From the NCBI GenBank assembly GCA_029721515.1, contig CM056553.1, positions 12,776,447 through 12,840,446 of the forward strand: a DNA stretch of 64,000 nt, in the 5' to 3' direction. The DNA comes from Synanceia verrucosa. Its lineage: Eukaryota; Chordata; Actinopteri; Perciformes; Synanceiidae. The position numbers and the translations under genes are program-made. The notes below the pieces were generated by a model. That model had not been told where the DNA came from and ran no database searches. It was given only the letters and a program-made list of their open reading frames with translations. The stretch's first letter is position 1. Each line of letters opens with the position of its first letter. This document shows positions 51,561 to 62,331 of this stretch, piece by piece.

Positions 51561-52899
51561 TTTGATAAGGCCCCGCATTCCAATGGAGCGATCCCAGATG
51601 TCAGTTTTTGTCAGGCGGTTTATTTCATAACAGCATTAGGATCAAGAGGGCCATTGAAATGAATGGACCACTTGAACAGAATTTTCTGAACAAAGGTGTC
51701 CTCACCTGCTCTGTACATCAACAAACAGATTTGACTATCTATTTCTATAGATCGATTTCTAATTTATTTCCACCGGTTACTAACAAAAAACTACACTGAC
51801 AGTTAATCATTGGTTAATCAGCCTATATAAATTTTCACAGTACACAAATCATATTTTTTTGTCCAACAATTCCATAAAAAGTGATCTGTCATTCTGTTTC
51901 TTGTGTATTGTGAATCGTTTCAAACCAAGAATTAGAAATTTAGCACCAGCCTTGACTCCTGATCTTAATTGACCCTGGTCTCACCACATATCACTTGTGT
52001 TCAGTCATTTCTGTCTCGTCTGGAGCAACCTGCCATTTGAGGCAATTATCCTCTAGGACAAAATTGTTTTTCAATACAAAAACAATGTGAATTGCCGTTG
52101 TTATGAACACGGCTCAATTTTCCAAAACATTTCATGCATAAACACTAAGTCCATAGTCTTGGGCCAGTGATGCGTTTAAATAAATGCACACTGAACAACC
52201 ACTTATCACATGCTTTTTTGTCTGGATTTCTACACTAAGATAGTTCACGAAGGCACTTGTTGTTATTGAGATGGAGTCAGTTAGTTAATTATTCTATAAA
52301 CACTTTTTCAAGGTAACCACACTGTACAAGGTACAGCCTTCATTGTGACCACTTCAAGATGTCCATCACATTACTGTAGCAATATAAATTGTTATGGAAT
52401 CCTGAGCTTCATGCAAGAATACCAATAATGTGTCAGGTGAATTTATTACGTTGATAAAGTCCTTGAATTATAACAGTTATCAGTAAAGATCTGTATACCA
52501 TCTTGGTAAATCAGTCCTGCGTCATTAAAAATCACTCTGCTTGAGACACTTCTTAATATTGCATTTGAAAAGTCAATTACAAAATCAATAAGGAGAAAAA
52601 TGTTTAAAACAGGATATTAAGCAAGATAAGATGCCACTCTGTCAATAGTATTAATAGGATTTTTTGCTGTGAAGAATATAGCCAAGTACCCGTGGATAAA
52701 TTGTTGAATTCACTGAAATATTTGTCTACAAAAGGGTAAACAATTACATGAACAAGAACTCTGTGGCTGGTGGTGCAAAACCCCTTAAGTTAAGATTGTC
52801 TTCGATGTCAAAGTTTCCTTAAAATAAGTGAGTAATGTTGGGGCTTCTGGGAGATGTGGTCGGAGCATAAAAAGACAGTATATGTTATGGAAATCAAAA
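51561..52899. other. AT-rich sequence, no gene
   Basis: Nothing recognised. Confidence 0.5.
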
Positions 52900-53192
52900 C
52901 AGGAAGTGGCGATGATCGAGATTAGAGAGCAAAAAGGACGGATTCTGGACAAAAAGTTGCATTTTGGTGAAAGTGGCATCTACTCTCCTTTGATAAAACA
53001 AGAATAAAACAAGATAAAAAGAAACTTTTATTGTGATGAAATAGAGTCTCTTCTTTCATTTGAGTTATTCTGTGTTTTTGGAGACAAGGTAAAAAAATAT
53101 TCTGTGGGTCTAGAAAATTGAATCAAAATGGGGGAAAATGCTGGCACAGCCACTTTCTGTTTTATAAAACAGCTAGCACTCAATGAGTTAAC
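52900..53192 (+). repeat. Unclassified dispersed repeat, copy 2
   Basis: Same family and orientation as 11032-11321, from aggaagtgg to atgagttaac, with small indels. The flanks outside the aligned part do not match, which sets the boundaries. Confidence 0.8.
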
Positions 53193-53649
53193 AACGAGCA
53201 ATTGATCTTTTCATTATAGATTTTACCAGTAGCCATTTCATGATTTGTCTGACTGCTGCAGGCCCTTTGCTATTCCAGGCTTTCCAGTTATTAGGCAAGG
53301 CATTTCCTGTCCACATGTCAACTGTGAGCATCATCCACAGAGTGCATAGTGGCACACTTTTTAAATGTTGCTGTATTGTAAAACCTTTCAATGTCATAAA
53401 CACCCTTCAGTGAGTCTCTCCGCTCTGAATAATTTACACCTTAAGTGATATCCATAAAGAGAAACCATTTTGTGTGAAACAGAGACCTGGACCTTAAAAA
53501 ACACTCAAGGGAAATTGATTGTCTAAACTCTCTAAGGCAGCTCTGCACTGACCATGACTACAATGGAGGTTCAACTGCTGGAGTCAGGCTTTGTCCTGAG
53601 CATCAAGTTTAATTAGTTGGATGGACTAGGGGTGAGAAATGAACTCGTG
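53193..53649. other. AT-rich spacer
   Basis: Nothing recognised. Confidence 0.5.
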
Positions 53650-54120
53650 TTGAAGAGTGTGTGTGTGAGATAGTGACTCGCTCCTCGATCCCTGGTCCTG
53701 GTCATCACCTGGGGGACTCCCTCTCTAAGACTCATAAGGTGAGAGAGTCTAGTGATTGCCCTCAGGAGGATCACAATGGCCTGCGTCCAGGGCTGGACAT
53801 CTTGTTGAGGCTCAGTGGCACACTGAGAATGAACAGCCCCCCACTCTTAAGTGGGAATTTCAGGGATTGGACCCTGGCTATCTAACAAGCCCATCACAAA
53901 AGCCAATTAGGACTTGGGGATACAGAGATTCATGGGCTTGGGGAAGTGAATCTAGCCTTGGCCAGCCTCGGTTTATAACCTGGAGGAGAATTTCAGAACA
54001 AACTCCAGCTCTGGATCAATCTCACCAGTGGACCAAATCAGATTTCCCTTGGTTCAGTGGGCATGGAGTGAATGCAACATTACTTTACTTAACTCAGTGT
54101 TTTGACAACTTCGCGAGGCT
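53650..54120. other. GC-richer block with overlapping open frames
   Basis: Markedly more GC than its surroundings. Two plus-strand frames are open for long stretches (53661-53885 and 53756-54190, the longer 144 codons without an ATG start). Neither shows a domain that I recognise. It could be a non-coding RNA exon, an unlisted mobile element or a decayed gene. Confidence 0.3.
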
Positions 54121-55086
54121 TGTCAACAGAATATGCTCTGTGCGTACTCTTTGGTTCTCTGTCCATTTTTTCCATCATTACTTTTTTTAAAAAGCACTGC
54201 TGAAGAAAGTCGAGTACCTGATTTGATCATATAAAGTTATCATAATGTATCTTGTTGAGCTATTATTCTTCTACTCACTGGCAAAGTCCACTCTGTGTAA
54301 TTATGCACAGTTATGTTTTATTTGATTTGACACATATCACCTCAATCTAAGATTGTCCTTAGGGCAGTAACTTCACCACCAACTTTTCTGTAAAAGGCCA
54401 ACCTCATGGACGACTGTGACATCTTCTTGGGGATCTTTTCACCTTGGATTTTTTTCAAGCTACAGCTGTGGACTCCCTGGAAGATGAGTTAAGGACACAG
54501 ATGCAGTGTGTTTGTGGGAAGAAGAATTTAGTTTTAAAAGTTTGAGAAACACAGAGAGAGAGAGAGAGAGAGAGATCGCTCTGTTTTATTACTTTAGAAA
54601 CTAACATATTTTGCAGTCCTAATGATTCATATTCTGGTCACGAAAACCTTGTGCTTAATGTCAGCACAATGACTCTAACAACAAGCATCAGATAGATGTC
54701 AACAATGAAGCACTGCTGATCTCAGATTCATCATTATCTTTTGCTAAAGGGAAAACAGCTTAACTGTTCTGTTGTGTCTGGCAGAAGCCAAAGCAGAGAC
54801 TATATTTTTTTGCAAAAGTAGATGTTGTAGAAGTGAAGATGACTGCAGCAGTGTCAGTTTTGTTGAAGAAAGCGAGACAATAACTAAATAAAAAAAAATA
54901 TTCTATGATGATGACAACTGATGAAAACAATTGACACAAAAAAAGAGAAATGTTAAGGAGAGACAAATCCATAAGTAATCCAGTAAAAACAAACCTGGGG
55001 CACATGTTGGAGTTAAAATTCAATCAAAACAGCAGAAAATGTCATGTGACCTGACATACTGCGCTGCTGGGTGGGACCATGATCAG
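54121..55086. other. AT-rich sequence, no gene
   Basis: Holds a (GA)n run at 54553-54575. Nothing else recognised. Confidence 0.5.
54553..54575. repeat. (AG)n microsatellite
   Basis: About eleven AG units. Confidence 0.95.
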
Positions 55087-55302
55087 TTAGGCTTTGCTCA
55101 CTGCTAGAAACACAGTGTCACTGCGGGGCAGTCTGGGGTCAGCCAACTGGTTGTAGCCCTGGAGAAGGACTTTAAAAGACTTGGGTAAAGTGCCTGGACC
55201 ACCATGCTGGGGGGGGCGGACATCGCCCATAAGCACGCCAGTCACAGGGTGCTCCTTCCCATCTGAGGTCAGCGGGTTGCATGGAGACTCTGTCTGGAGA
55301 TC
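55087..55302 (-). pseudogene. Decayed coding fragment, unrecognised
   Basis: Minus frame of 71 codons without an ATG at its start. It contains NPLTSDGKEHPVTGVLMGD, then PPQHGGPGTLPKSF, then LLQGYNQLADPRLPRSD, and ends AVSKA and TAA at 55087. Composition is protein-like (Gly/Pro/charged, few repeats) and the DNA is GC-richer than its neighbours. Upstream in the same frame, one TGA (55306-55308) separates another open stretch reaching about 55370 (LNCPAVALEP). I cannot name the family. It may be an exon (an acceptor-like tctccag lies at the frame start) or an old insertion. Confidence 0.35.
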
Positions 55303-55479
55303 CAGTCATGGCTCCAGGGCCACTGCGGGGCAGTTCAGACAGCACAAGTACCCCACCACTGTACATTCAAACTTTAGTATATTCCATAATAACAGGTTCA
55401 TAATTGTTTCTTTCAAGATTATATGAGCTTGGAATTTCTAGAGAAAACGCTTAAATTATGCATCACATTTTAACTAAAC

Positions 55480-55625
55480 CTGTTTTTTGTAGACTACTTC
55501 CTGTAGTTTTAGTCAATGACAAGCCAATGATATTTTGTCTACTAAAACTAAACAAAATTCAGATGACTAAAACTAAATAGCATTTTCATCAAAGAACTAT
55601 GACAAAGACTGAATCAAAACAGGAA
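55480..55625. mobile_element. MITE-like fragment (agttttagt family)
   Basis: Reads ttttgtagactac, tagttttagtcaatgac, ctaaaactaaac and atgactaaaactaaatagca, the interior text of the same T/A-rich non-coding family as 9423-10269. No ends present. Confidence 0.5.
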
Positions 55626-56785
55626 TGAGAAAATCAGACAGAGCATGGTGACAAGGACTTGCTCTTTCTCAAGTTCCAGAATTATCTGGTGCCAAGAGGG
55701 TGGAGAGGCGGGGCTTTTATAGAAGATTAATTGAGTGAAATCAGGTGTGCAGAGCTCCAGTCGCTTTTCCTACCTCACACATGCCAAGCCTGAAACAAAT
55801 GAAGGGAGTAGGGAGAAAATAACAAAAAGACACAAACACAAGGAACCTAGAACAGACAGTTGCCCATCTCTATGACAACTGTGACAGATCAACACGCAGA
55901 CATTAATGATACATGTTATTTGGATCTCAAAAAAGTAATTTCATCATTGGATTAATATAACTGATTTATATTACAAAAGTGGTAATGCAAGTTTATTCAC
56001 TATGTTTAATATCAGTGTATTTTTAAATCACATTCACCTCACATGTTGCCATCTGATTATTGTGCACAGATGTACTATGTAGCCTCAAGAGAAACTTCTG
56101 GTCCCTTCATATCCACTTCCTGGTGGGTCATGCTCACCCAGTGCATAAAAAAGATTGTACAAACAAATTCTTAAAATTAAGCATGAACTTGTACAGCACT
56201 GACCACACTAGAAGTTACAAATCTTTCCCCAGCAAATCACCAAAAAATTAGACCCAGATGAAAAGCCTGGGAATTTTCGCCTCAGTACTATTTTCAGATG
56301 TTTATGAAGTATAAGATATGAAGCAGGGATGTGGCACCCTCAAACTCTGCTCTGTTTGATCTATAATAAAACTGCACAGGGGTTAAGAGCATACTCAGTT
56401 CTCTTTCAAAGCCCAATCTGCATATTTTTTAAAATAATAATCATTTAGAGGGCAGTGAGACCAACTGGTCTGACATCATTAGAAACCTTCAGGGCAGCTC
56501 TTTTAGTGTTGCTATTACTAAAGCCTTCTGATACAAAGCCCGTTACACTCTCAAGCACAAGAAAAAAATACATATAAAGCAATACATGTACAACTAGTTT
56601 GTCTTCCTGTCTTTTTTTTTCAAACAGATGTTTAGATATGTTCAACATGTGTAGAGATATGTTTGAGTTTTATGCAAAACAGCAATGTGCCTTTTGAAAA
56701 AAACATGTCAGCTTTATCCAGAGACCACGAAAAGACTGAGAAGTATTTCATGAGTTGCCATGGTCACAGCTGCTCTGGCCTCTCT
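55626..56785. other. AT-rich sequence, no gene
   Basis: Nothing recognised with confidence. The stretch 55640-55870 is somewhat repeat-like. Confidence 0.4.
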
Positions 56786-57116
56786 TAGGCCATATCCACA
56801 TGGACATGGGTTTAGGAGTAAACACCAAATTTTGTGGTTTTACTGTCCACATGGAACCGGCGTCTCAGGAGCCATATAAGTAAGTTTTTTAAACCGCCCT
56901 AGAGATTGGAAAAATCCCTGAACACCACCCTGGTGTTTCTATGTGTGCAGCCCATGTGGACCTTATATGCATGCTCTAGTTGTTCTTCTTCTCTGTTTTG
57001 TGTGGCTGCATTAAAGCACCATCCACAGGCCACAAACATTTCCTGAGACGCTGCCATGTTTACAGAAAACTTTTTCAAAATGAAGTTGGCTCCATTTTTG
57101 TGTGGACATGGCCTTA
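56786..57116. mobile_element. MITE with taggccatatccaca termini
   Basis: The left end taggccatatccacatgg is mirrored by the right end tgtgtggacatggcctta, giving an inverted repeat of about 15 bases. The interior has no coding frame of interest. The texture matches fish MITEs that I recall whose ends read ggccatgtccacac. No clear target duplication. Confidence 0.65.
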
Positions 57117-57203
57117 TAGTCTGACCCCCTCCTCTCTTCTTACAGTGGCTTATTTTTCTGTCTGTGTTGCTTTGCTCTTGCTTGACTAGTGCTCTCCTGT
57201 CTC

Positions 57204-57222
57204 TCACACACACACATACACA

Positions 57223-57275
<53 letters not shown>

Positions 57276-57296
57276 GCACGCACGCACGCACGCACA

Positions 57297-57332
<36 letters not shown>
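57204..57332. repeat. Compound (CA)n/(CACG)n microsatellite
   Basis: Alternating blocks of CA and CACG repeats, arranged CA-CACG-CA-CACG-CA. It produces long meaningless Cys/Val and His/Thr frames on both strands. Such purine-pyrimidine alternation can adopt Z-DNA. Confidence 0.97.
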
Positions 57333-57333
<1 letters not shown>

Positions 57334-57994
57334 TGCTCATTCCTATCAGTGTAAATCTGCTGTCTGCCTTCACAGCTGCTCCTAATCTTCAATTAGTGTG
57401 AATGTGAGCAGAGGCAGTTTTTGTATCATGCCAGATTTCCTGTGAACACACTGTTTTAGTGTTCAAGCTATTTGTGTTTTCCTGATGCCTGCCAGTTACC
57501 TGCTTCATCATTCTAATAACCTGTTGCTGCTGTCCAACCTTCCTCTCATTTGTTCCCTCTCTGCTTGGTATTGACTGTGAGCCTGCGCATGGACCATGTT
57601 AACTACCTTTAAACAAAACTCTTGCGTAGGTACTCACACGTGTTGCTAGGTTCACAAACTGTTACTCAAACAGCACACACCTTGCCTTCGCAAGAGCAGA
57701 AATTTTACTTGTTGTTGAGAAAACAGTGCAGGAATATAAAAGTTTTGAGGATATTTTTTTCACAATTATATCATTTAGATATTAGAGAGGGAATTATGGC
57801 TTGTTTAAATTTAAATAAAACTTTAATAATATATCATGAATAAATACAACTATTATGTAAATTCAACATTATGTTTAGGTTTGGTGAGGCATTGACTACT
57901 CTGTTGTTGTATTCTTAATAATAGGCTGCTTTGCTGAAATTAAGATTAAAAAAAATAAGAATTTGGATTTACAAAAAACTCTCTGCAGTTAGAT
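57333..57994. other. AT-rich spacer
   Basis: Nothing recognised. Confidence 0.5.
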
Positions 57995-58313
57995 GACCTG
58001 TCCGATGTCATCGCTTACAGTGTTACCAATCTCTCATGTGGTTTGGATGCCTTCTTAAATGTTAAATCTTGGTTAAAGGTTAAATCTGAGGCTCATAACC
58101 TCTGTGCTATTTTTGACTCCGTTGTCTTTTCATGCTCAGACCAAGTGGTGCAGCACTGCTTTGTATAACTGAGGGAATTTAATTAAGATCAGGTTATTTT
58201 TTTTCATCTACAGATCTAGAAAAGGTCATTCATGCTTGTATCTCCTTCAGACTTGACTCCAGCAATGTGATGTATTGCAGCATCAGCAGATGAAACACAA
58301 GGATCATCAAAAC
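57995..58313 (+). mobile_element. LINE-2-type reverse transcriptase fossil
   Basis: Two frameshifted pieces match the C-terminal part of L2-clade reverse transcriptases. The first reads VKSEAHNLCAIFDS (58079-58120), the position of the usual ARNLGVIFDS, followed by VVQHCF. The second reads DLEKVIHACISFRLDSSN (58213 on), the position of DLEKLIHAFISSRLDYCN. The frame changes between them and stops are present. The catalytic YxDD region and the endonuclease are absent, so this is a dead, truncated copy. Confidence 0.7.
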
Positions 58314-60134
58314 TCAGGGTACTCTTTTATAAGTCTTTTCTTAAAACTTGCTAACTCTTAATTGCTTGATTTCATGATTTCTTCATACATCCCTCCTATT
58401 CTTACTCATTGCATATTCTGAACAGAACTGAAACAATGTTGATTAGTTAACATGCTCCCATTCATTTAATATTGAAATCTATTGTGTTTGCATCTTATCT
58501 CAGGCTGAACCTCTTTAGGATAGACTGTGGTCGTTTGTGTTTGGAGTTCCTGAAACCATTTTCATGAAAGGATTAGAGGTAATTGATTCATCTGTGCCTG
58601 GTTATAATTCATTCCCTCCATCATTTAAATTAAGGCTGGGGTAACATTTTGAATTTTGGAATCAGCTGAACCAACAAGCGAGTTGAGCTTGGAGCCCTTC
58701 CTGTCGATGCCACACCACTACCCCCCACTCTGATGGTGGATAATCCAAACTTTGTTGTGAACCATGAAAGCAACTCAACCCTGTTATCACTTTTGCACTA
58801 ATATCTACTTAACAAAAGACTTCCCCAAAGCCTTTGCTGTGGTTCGATCTTAATAGTCTTAGTAGCATTAGACTGAGAAGAGCTACACAAGGAGGATCAC
58901 TCTTCCCGCCCTCACAATTAAAAAGAGATTTGGGGCATACCACAAATCCAATATTTGTTCACAACATGAGAGAATGCTGAGTGCCTGCTTCACTTAACAT
59001 CACATCGAGGTTGACACGTCTCTGCTGACACAGTGTCACTATATTATGATTGTCCAAACCAATATGACATGATCATAACATCAGTAAAATTAGCTTGTGA
59101 GATAACAAATGGACTCACAAGTTAGCCAAAAATAGCATTGCGAAAGAGGATTGCAGTCATCTCAATGAGAATAAATTAAAAAAAAAACAAGTATATTGTG
59201 TGTCACGTACAATAATTCCACTTATTATAGTCATCTAAGGCAATTTAAATTATCCATATTCAATACATAGTGTGAGATTAATAATCAGTTCTGCAATCCA
59301 TCTGATCAGTTCATTTGTTCAGACTTTTTTTGTACAGCCAGAAAACAAGCAAAATTTTTAACCTTTCGAGAGAGCAAAGGCTTTTTTTTACTAAAAAGAA
59401 GCAAGTATAAAGCAAAGCCTTTATTTAAAATTTACGCATGCAAGTTACGTATTATAACCTGGAAATTAATGTAGTTTAAAACTTCACTGATGTGACTGAC
59501 AAAATGCAGTAGATCATGTGGATTTGTCTTGATGTGAAAAGATGGCCTTAGTCATGTTGAATAGGGTCTCAAGGAAATATATGGGAGAAGATATGTTTCT
59601 TATGTAATTTGTACAGTCAAATAATAATACAGTAAACTTTGGACATTACATTTTAAAATAAAAAAAATCCTCCATATATTGGTGCATACAAATTCACCAG
59701 AAAGCAGGGAATTAGTTTGCATGTTTTGTATTTACAAAGACACATTTTGAGGAGAGCAAGGCTCCTCTTTGACAATTCATTTCAAGGTCATCAGTTGGGT
59801 GTTTTTTCCTTGAAGTGTTTCAGAGGTGCACGTCTGTTTTCTGTCAGTTCAGTGCACCTACATGTGCTGTCCAGGATATGTAAGATATCTCTGACAGCTT
59901 TCATGCAGCTGTAGCCTCCTCTGTCTCTCCATTTGATCAATTCAAACCCACAGGTGCTGCTCTTTATAAAATAAGCCAGCGTTACATCTGCTCACTTTTG
60001 AATAAAGCTAATTTTGATTACATATACTGAATCAGTTTGATTATATTCAGTAAATTCAAAGATATTAATTTTAAATAAATTTCAGTCACTAGAGACAAGT
60101 TAAAGAACTAATATTGTTTTTCTTATAATAACAG
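58314..60134. other. AT-rich sequence, no gene
   Basis: The stretch 59700-59960 has regulatory-like texture. No gene seen. Confidence 0.45.
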
Positions 60135-60220
60135 AAGATGTGGTGGTAGTGGCTGATGATTCTGCTGAGACTGGTGGACTGAAGAAGGTGACAAATTGGC
60201 AAAGCCTAATCGATGATTGA
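60135..60220 (+). other. Terminal-exon-like segment (candidate)
   Basis: An acceptor-like tttttcttataataacag ends at 60134. The following phase reads DVVVVADDSAETGGLKKV then TNWQSLIDD and stops at TGA 60218-60220. A run of AATAAA-containing repeats lies about 80 bases later (60301-60328) and could serve as a polyadenylation signal. I do not recognise the protein. A genuine last exon, a retrocopy or chance are all possible. Confidence 0.22.
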
Positions 60221-60300
60221 GAGGTGGGGGGCTGTGGCATGGTGTAACAGCAGAATGAAAGTACTAAAGGCAGAGAGAGCTGTAGAAAATCATATTATTT

Positions 60301-60328
60301 AAAATAAATAAATAAATAAATAAAAAAA
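60301..60328. repeat. (AAAT)n microsatellite
   Basis: About six AAAT units. Confidence 0.95.
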
Positions 60329-60448
60329 CATATTTATAACCAAACAGCAGCAAGATGATAGGCAACAATGTATCTGTTTTATAGGATAGATGTGACCAGC
60401 TGATGTCAGGATGGACAGCAGGGACCAAAGCAGTAGATTATCCTTTTG

Positions 60449-60473
60449 AAATAATAATAATAATAATAATAAT
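60449..60473. repeat. (AAT)n microsatellite
   Basis: About eight AAT units. Confidence 0.95.
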
Positions 60474-60719
60474 ACATTTGTTTAATAAGTCAATTCAATA
60501 ATTGCATTTGTTTATAGAGTACTCACATATACCGAATGTAATAGCACTTTAATTTTACACAGCATCACTGAGAACTGGGGATGGAAAACTGAATATATAT
60601 AATATGTACACACAACATTTATTAAAGATATCATACGCAAACAAAACGTGATATTGCAGTTAATAATTTCTTTAAATCATATGTGTGCGTGTGTGGATAC
60701 TGTACTCGAGTAAAGTAGC

Positions 60720-61210
60720 CCAAGTGGAGATGAATTGACACATTAGTGCCGGGGCTCTTAAACGATTTGTCAAAGGAAATTAGAGCGACTGCTCTTTATG
60801 ATGCCGCTGCATAGGAAAGTAACTGGGGGAGAATAATTCAGTCTCAATTCATTTTAAGCTGAAGGCAGGTCAGGGTTGAATTGCACCATTTGGCTTTCGA
60901 AACTAATGTCCATGCATATCTTGATTGCCTGAACAAAAGCGCAGGGTGGCCTTTATGGTTCCTGGAGGATGGGTGCGGGGAGGGCTTAGCCTGTAATGCT
61001 CATTGCTAGAGATGATCACTGACAGCTATAACCTTAAGGCTCTATTACCACCAGCAGCAACCATCATTTGCTTATTACATTCAACAATGTAGTCTAATGG
61101 GTTTGCCATTGTAGCTGTGCTACAGTATGCTGTCTTAATGGGGTAGGCAATTGCTGACATCTTTGTTTCCCAATACAGATTATCGAATGATTTAATGATA
61201 TCAAAAGACA
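60720..61210. promoter_or_regulatory. Conserved-element-like patch (candidate)
   Basis: The longest stretch of complex, non-repetitive, moderately GC sequence in this part of the window (for example tgccggggctcttaaacgat near 60748), without a convincing coding frame. Proposed as regulatory DNA by texture. Confidence 0.25.
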
Positions 61211-61261
61211 TTTAAATAAAACTGGGTCATAAATGAAGTTCCATGTTCTGAAAATAGCAAC

Positions 61262-61440
61262 ATGGGGCCCTGTGTAGAGCTCTCCTTGTGTCTGCATGGG
61301 TTTTCTCTGGGTACTCCTGGCTTCCTCCCACCATCCAAAGACATACATGGAGAAGATCAACTGGTGAGTCAATGTGAGTGTGAATGCTTGTCTGTTTCTA
61401 TGTGCCCCCCACAATGTAGGATAAATGATTGACGATGAAT
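61262..61440 (+). mobile_element. Degraded SINE-like copy
   Basis: Retains tctgcatgggttttctctgg, cttcctcccaccatccaaag and gaatgcttgtctgtttctat in the family order. The head and tail are eroded. Confidence 0.7.
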
Positions 61441-61677
61441 GAGCTTATTATTGGAGCTCTCAACAGCTGGTAGCTTGGTAAAACTGTGCACAGCTTTTGA
61501 GTCTACATGAAAAATAACTTACTGGAAGCTGTGAAGCCTCTTGTGGACAATTATGGGTTGTTGGGGTTGAGAAAAATCTTTAATGTTGATGCATAATGTT
61601 TGACTAAACGATTACCCGACAGACTCAAAATGGAACTGAAACCATGTGAAGATACTGTCTCATGCTTTCGAGTCTAA

Positions 61678-62331
61678 ACATTATATATTAAGGGTTCTTT
61701 CTGCTTCAACACATGGCATTTGAAAGGTAAGCTATCACATTTTCTCCAGTGGACCCAATTCAGTCCACAATTACAGTTCAACCTTCACATGGAACAGAAC
61801 AGGCTGATATTGACTGCTTCCACTTCAGTGGAGTTAGATGAGATTGACACATGATGAAAGCACAGTGAAGGAGGAAGAACCAGAAGAGGAGAGAACATGC
61901 TTTCTATGGACCTTCAAACATCTGATATCTTTACCATTAATGGTAATTTAGTGTCCACTATCTCTGAAACGCTAAAGCTAGAGCCCCCAGTCTCTAAAGC
62001 TGGCATTGTGTTGCAGTGTGGGAGAGTGACTTTAGTTCCTTCTTGCTGGGTGTCATGACCCGGCTCAGAGGTAAGACAAACTGTGGAGACCACTCATGAA
62101 TCGTTACCAAAAAAATATACTTTAAGTGATGTTAGATCATCAGTAATTTGTGGTTGTGTGAATATGTATGGATGGAAGGGGAAAAAAAAAATCATAACTC
62201 AAGATAATTCAACCATACTGATCAAACCTAAAAATCCAAGGTGGAGAGAGGAGAAAGATGAAAACTTCAGGCACCTGACGGACATCGTGCCTAATGGGCT
62301 ACTCCAGTCTTGCATCTACTTGTTTGGCTAA
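61678..62331 (+). pseudogene. Decayed reading frame, unrecognised
   Basis: A single frame runs 217 codons with only three internal stops (TGA TGA at 61852-61857 and TGA at 62056-62058) before the TAA at 62329. For this base composition roughly four times as many would be expected. Segments such as HFLQWTQFSPQLQFNLHMEQ, then DIFTINGNLVSTISETLK, then RWREEKDENFRHLTDIV look protein-like. The same frame stays fairly open to about 62538. No domain recognised. An alternative is that part of this is an exon in another frame (62017-62070). Long windows searched in six frames make moderate chance openings possible. Confidence 0.28.
62017..62070 (+). other. Short exon-like segment with good donor
   Basis: A 54-base stretch between ggcattgtgttgcag and a strong donor (cagag|gtaaga). 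One phase is open, WESDFSSFLLGVMTRLR, and symmetric for insertion into a coding frame. It conflicts with the longer decayed frame over the same bases, so at most one is right. Confidence 0.18.

Noticed and set aside
53756..54190. 144-codon gene, longest open frame
   Set aside because: No ATG at its start, a second frame is equally open, and the end runs into poly(T) giving FFHHYFF; kept only as a GC-rich block.
56899..57401. Cys/Val- or His/Thr-rich proteins
   Set aside because: Translations of the CA/CACG microsatellite.
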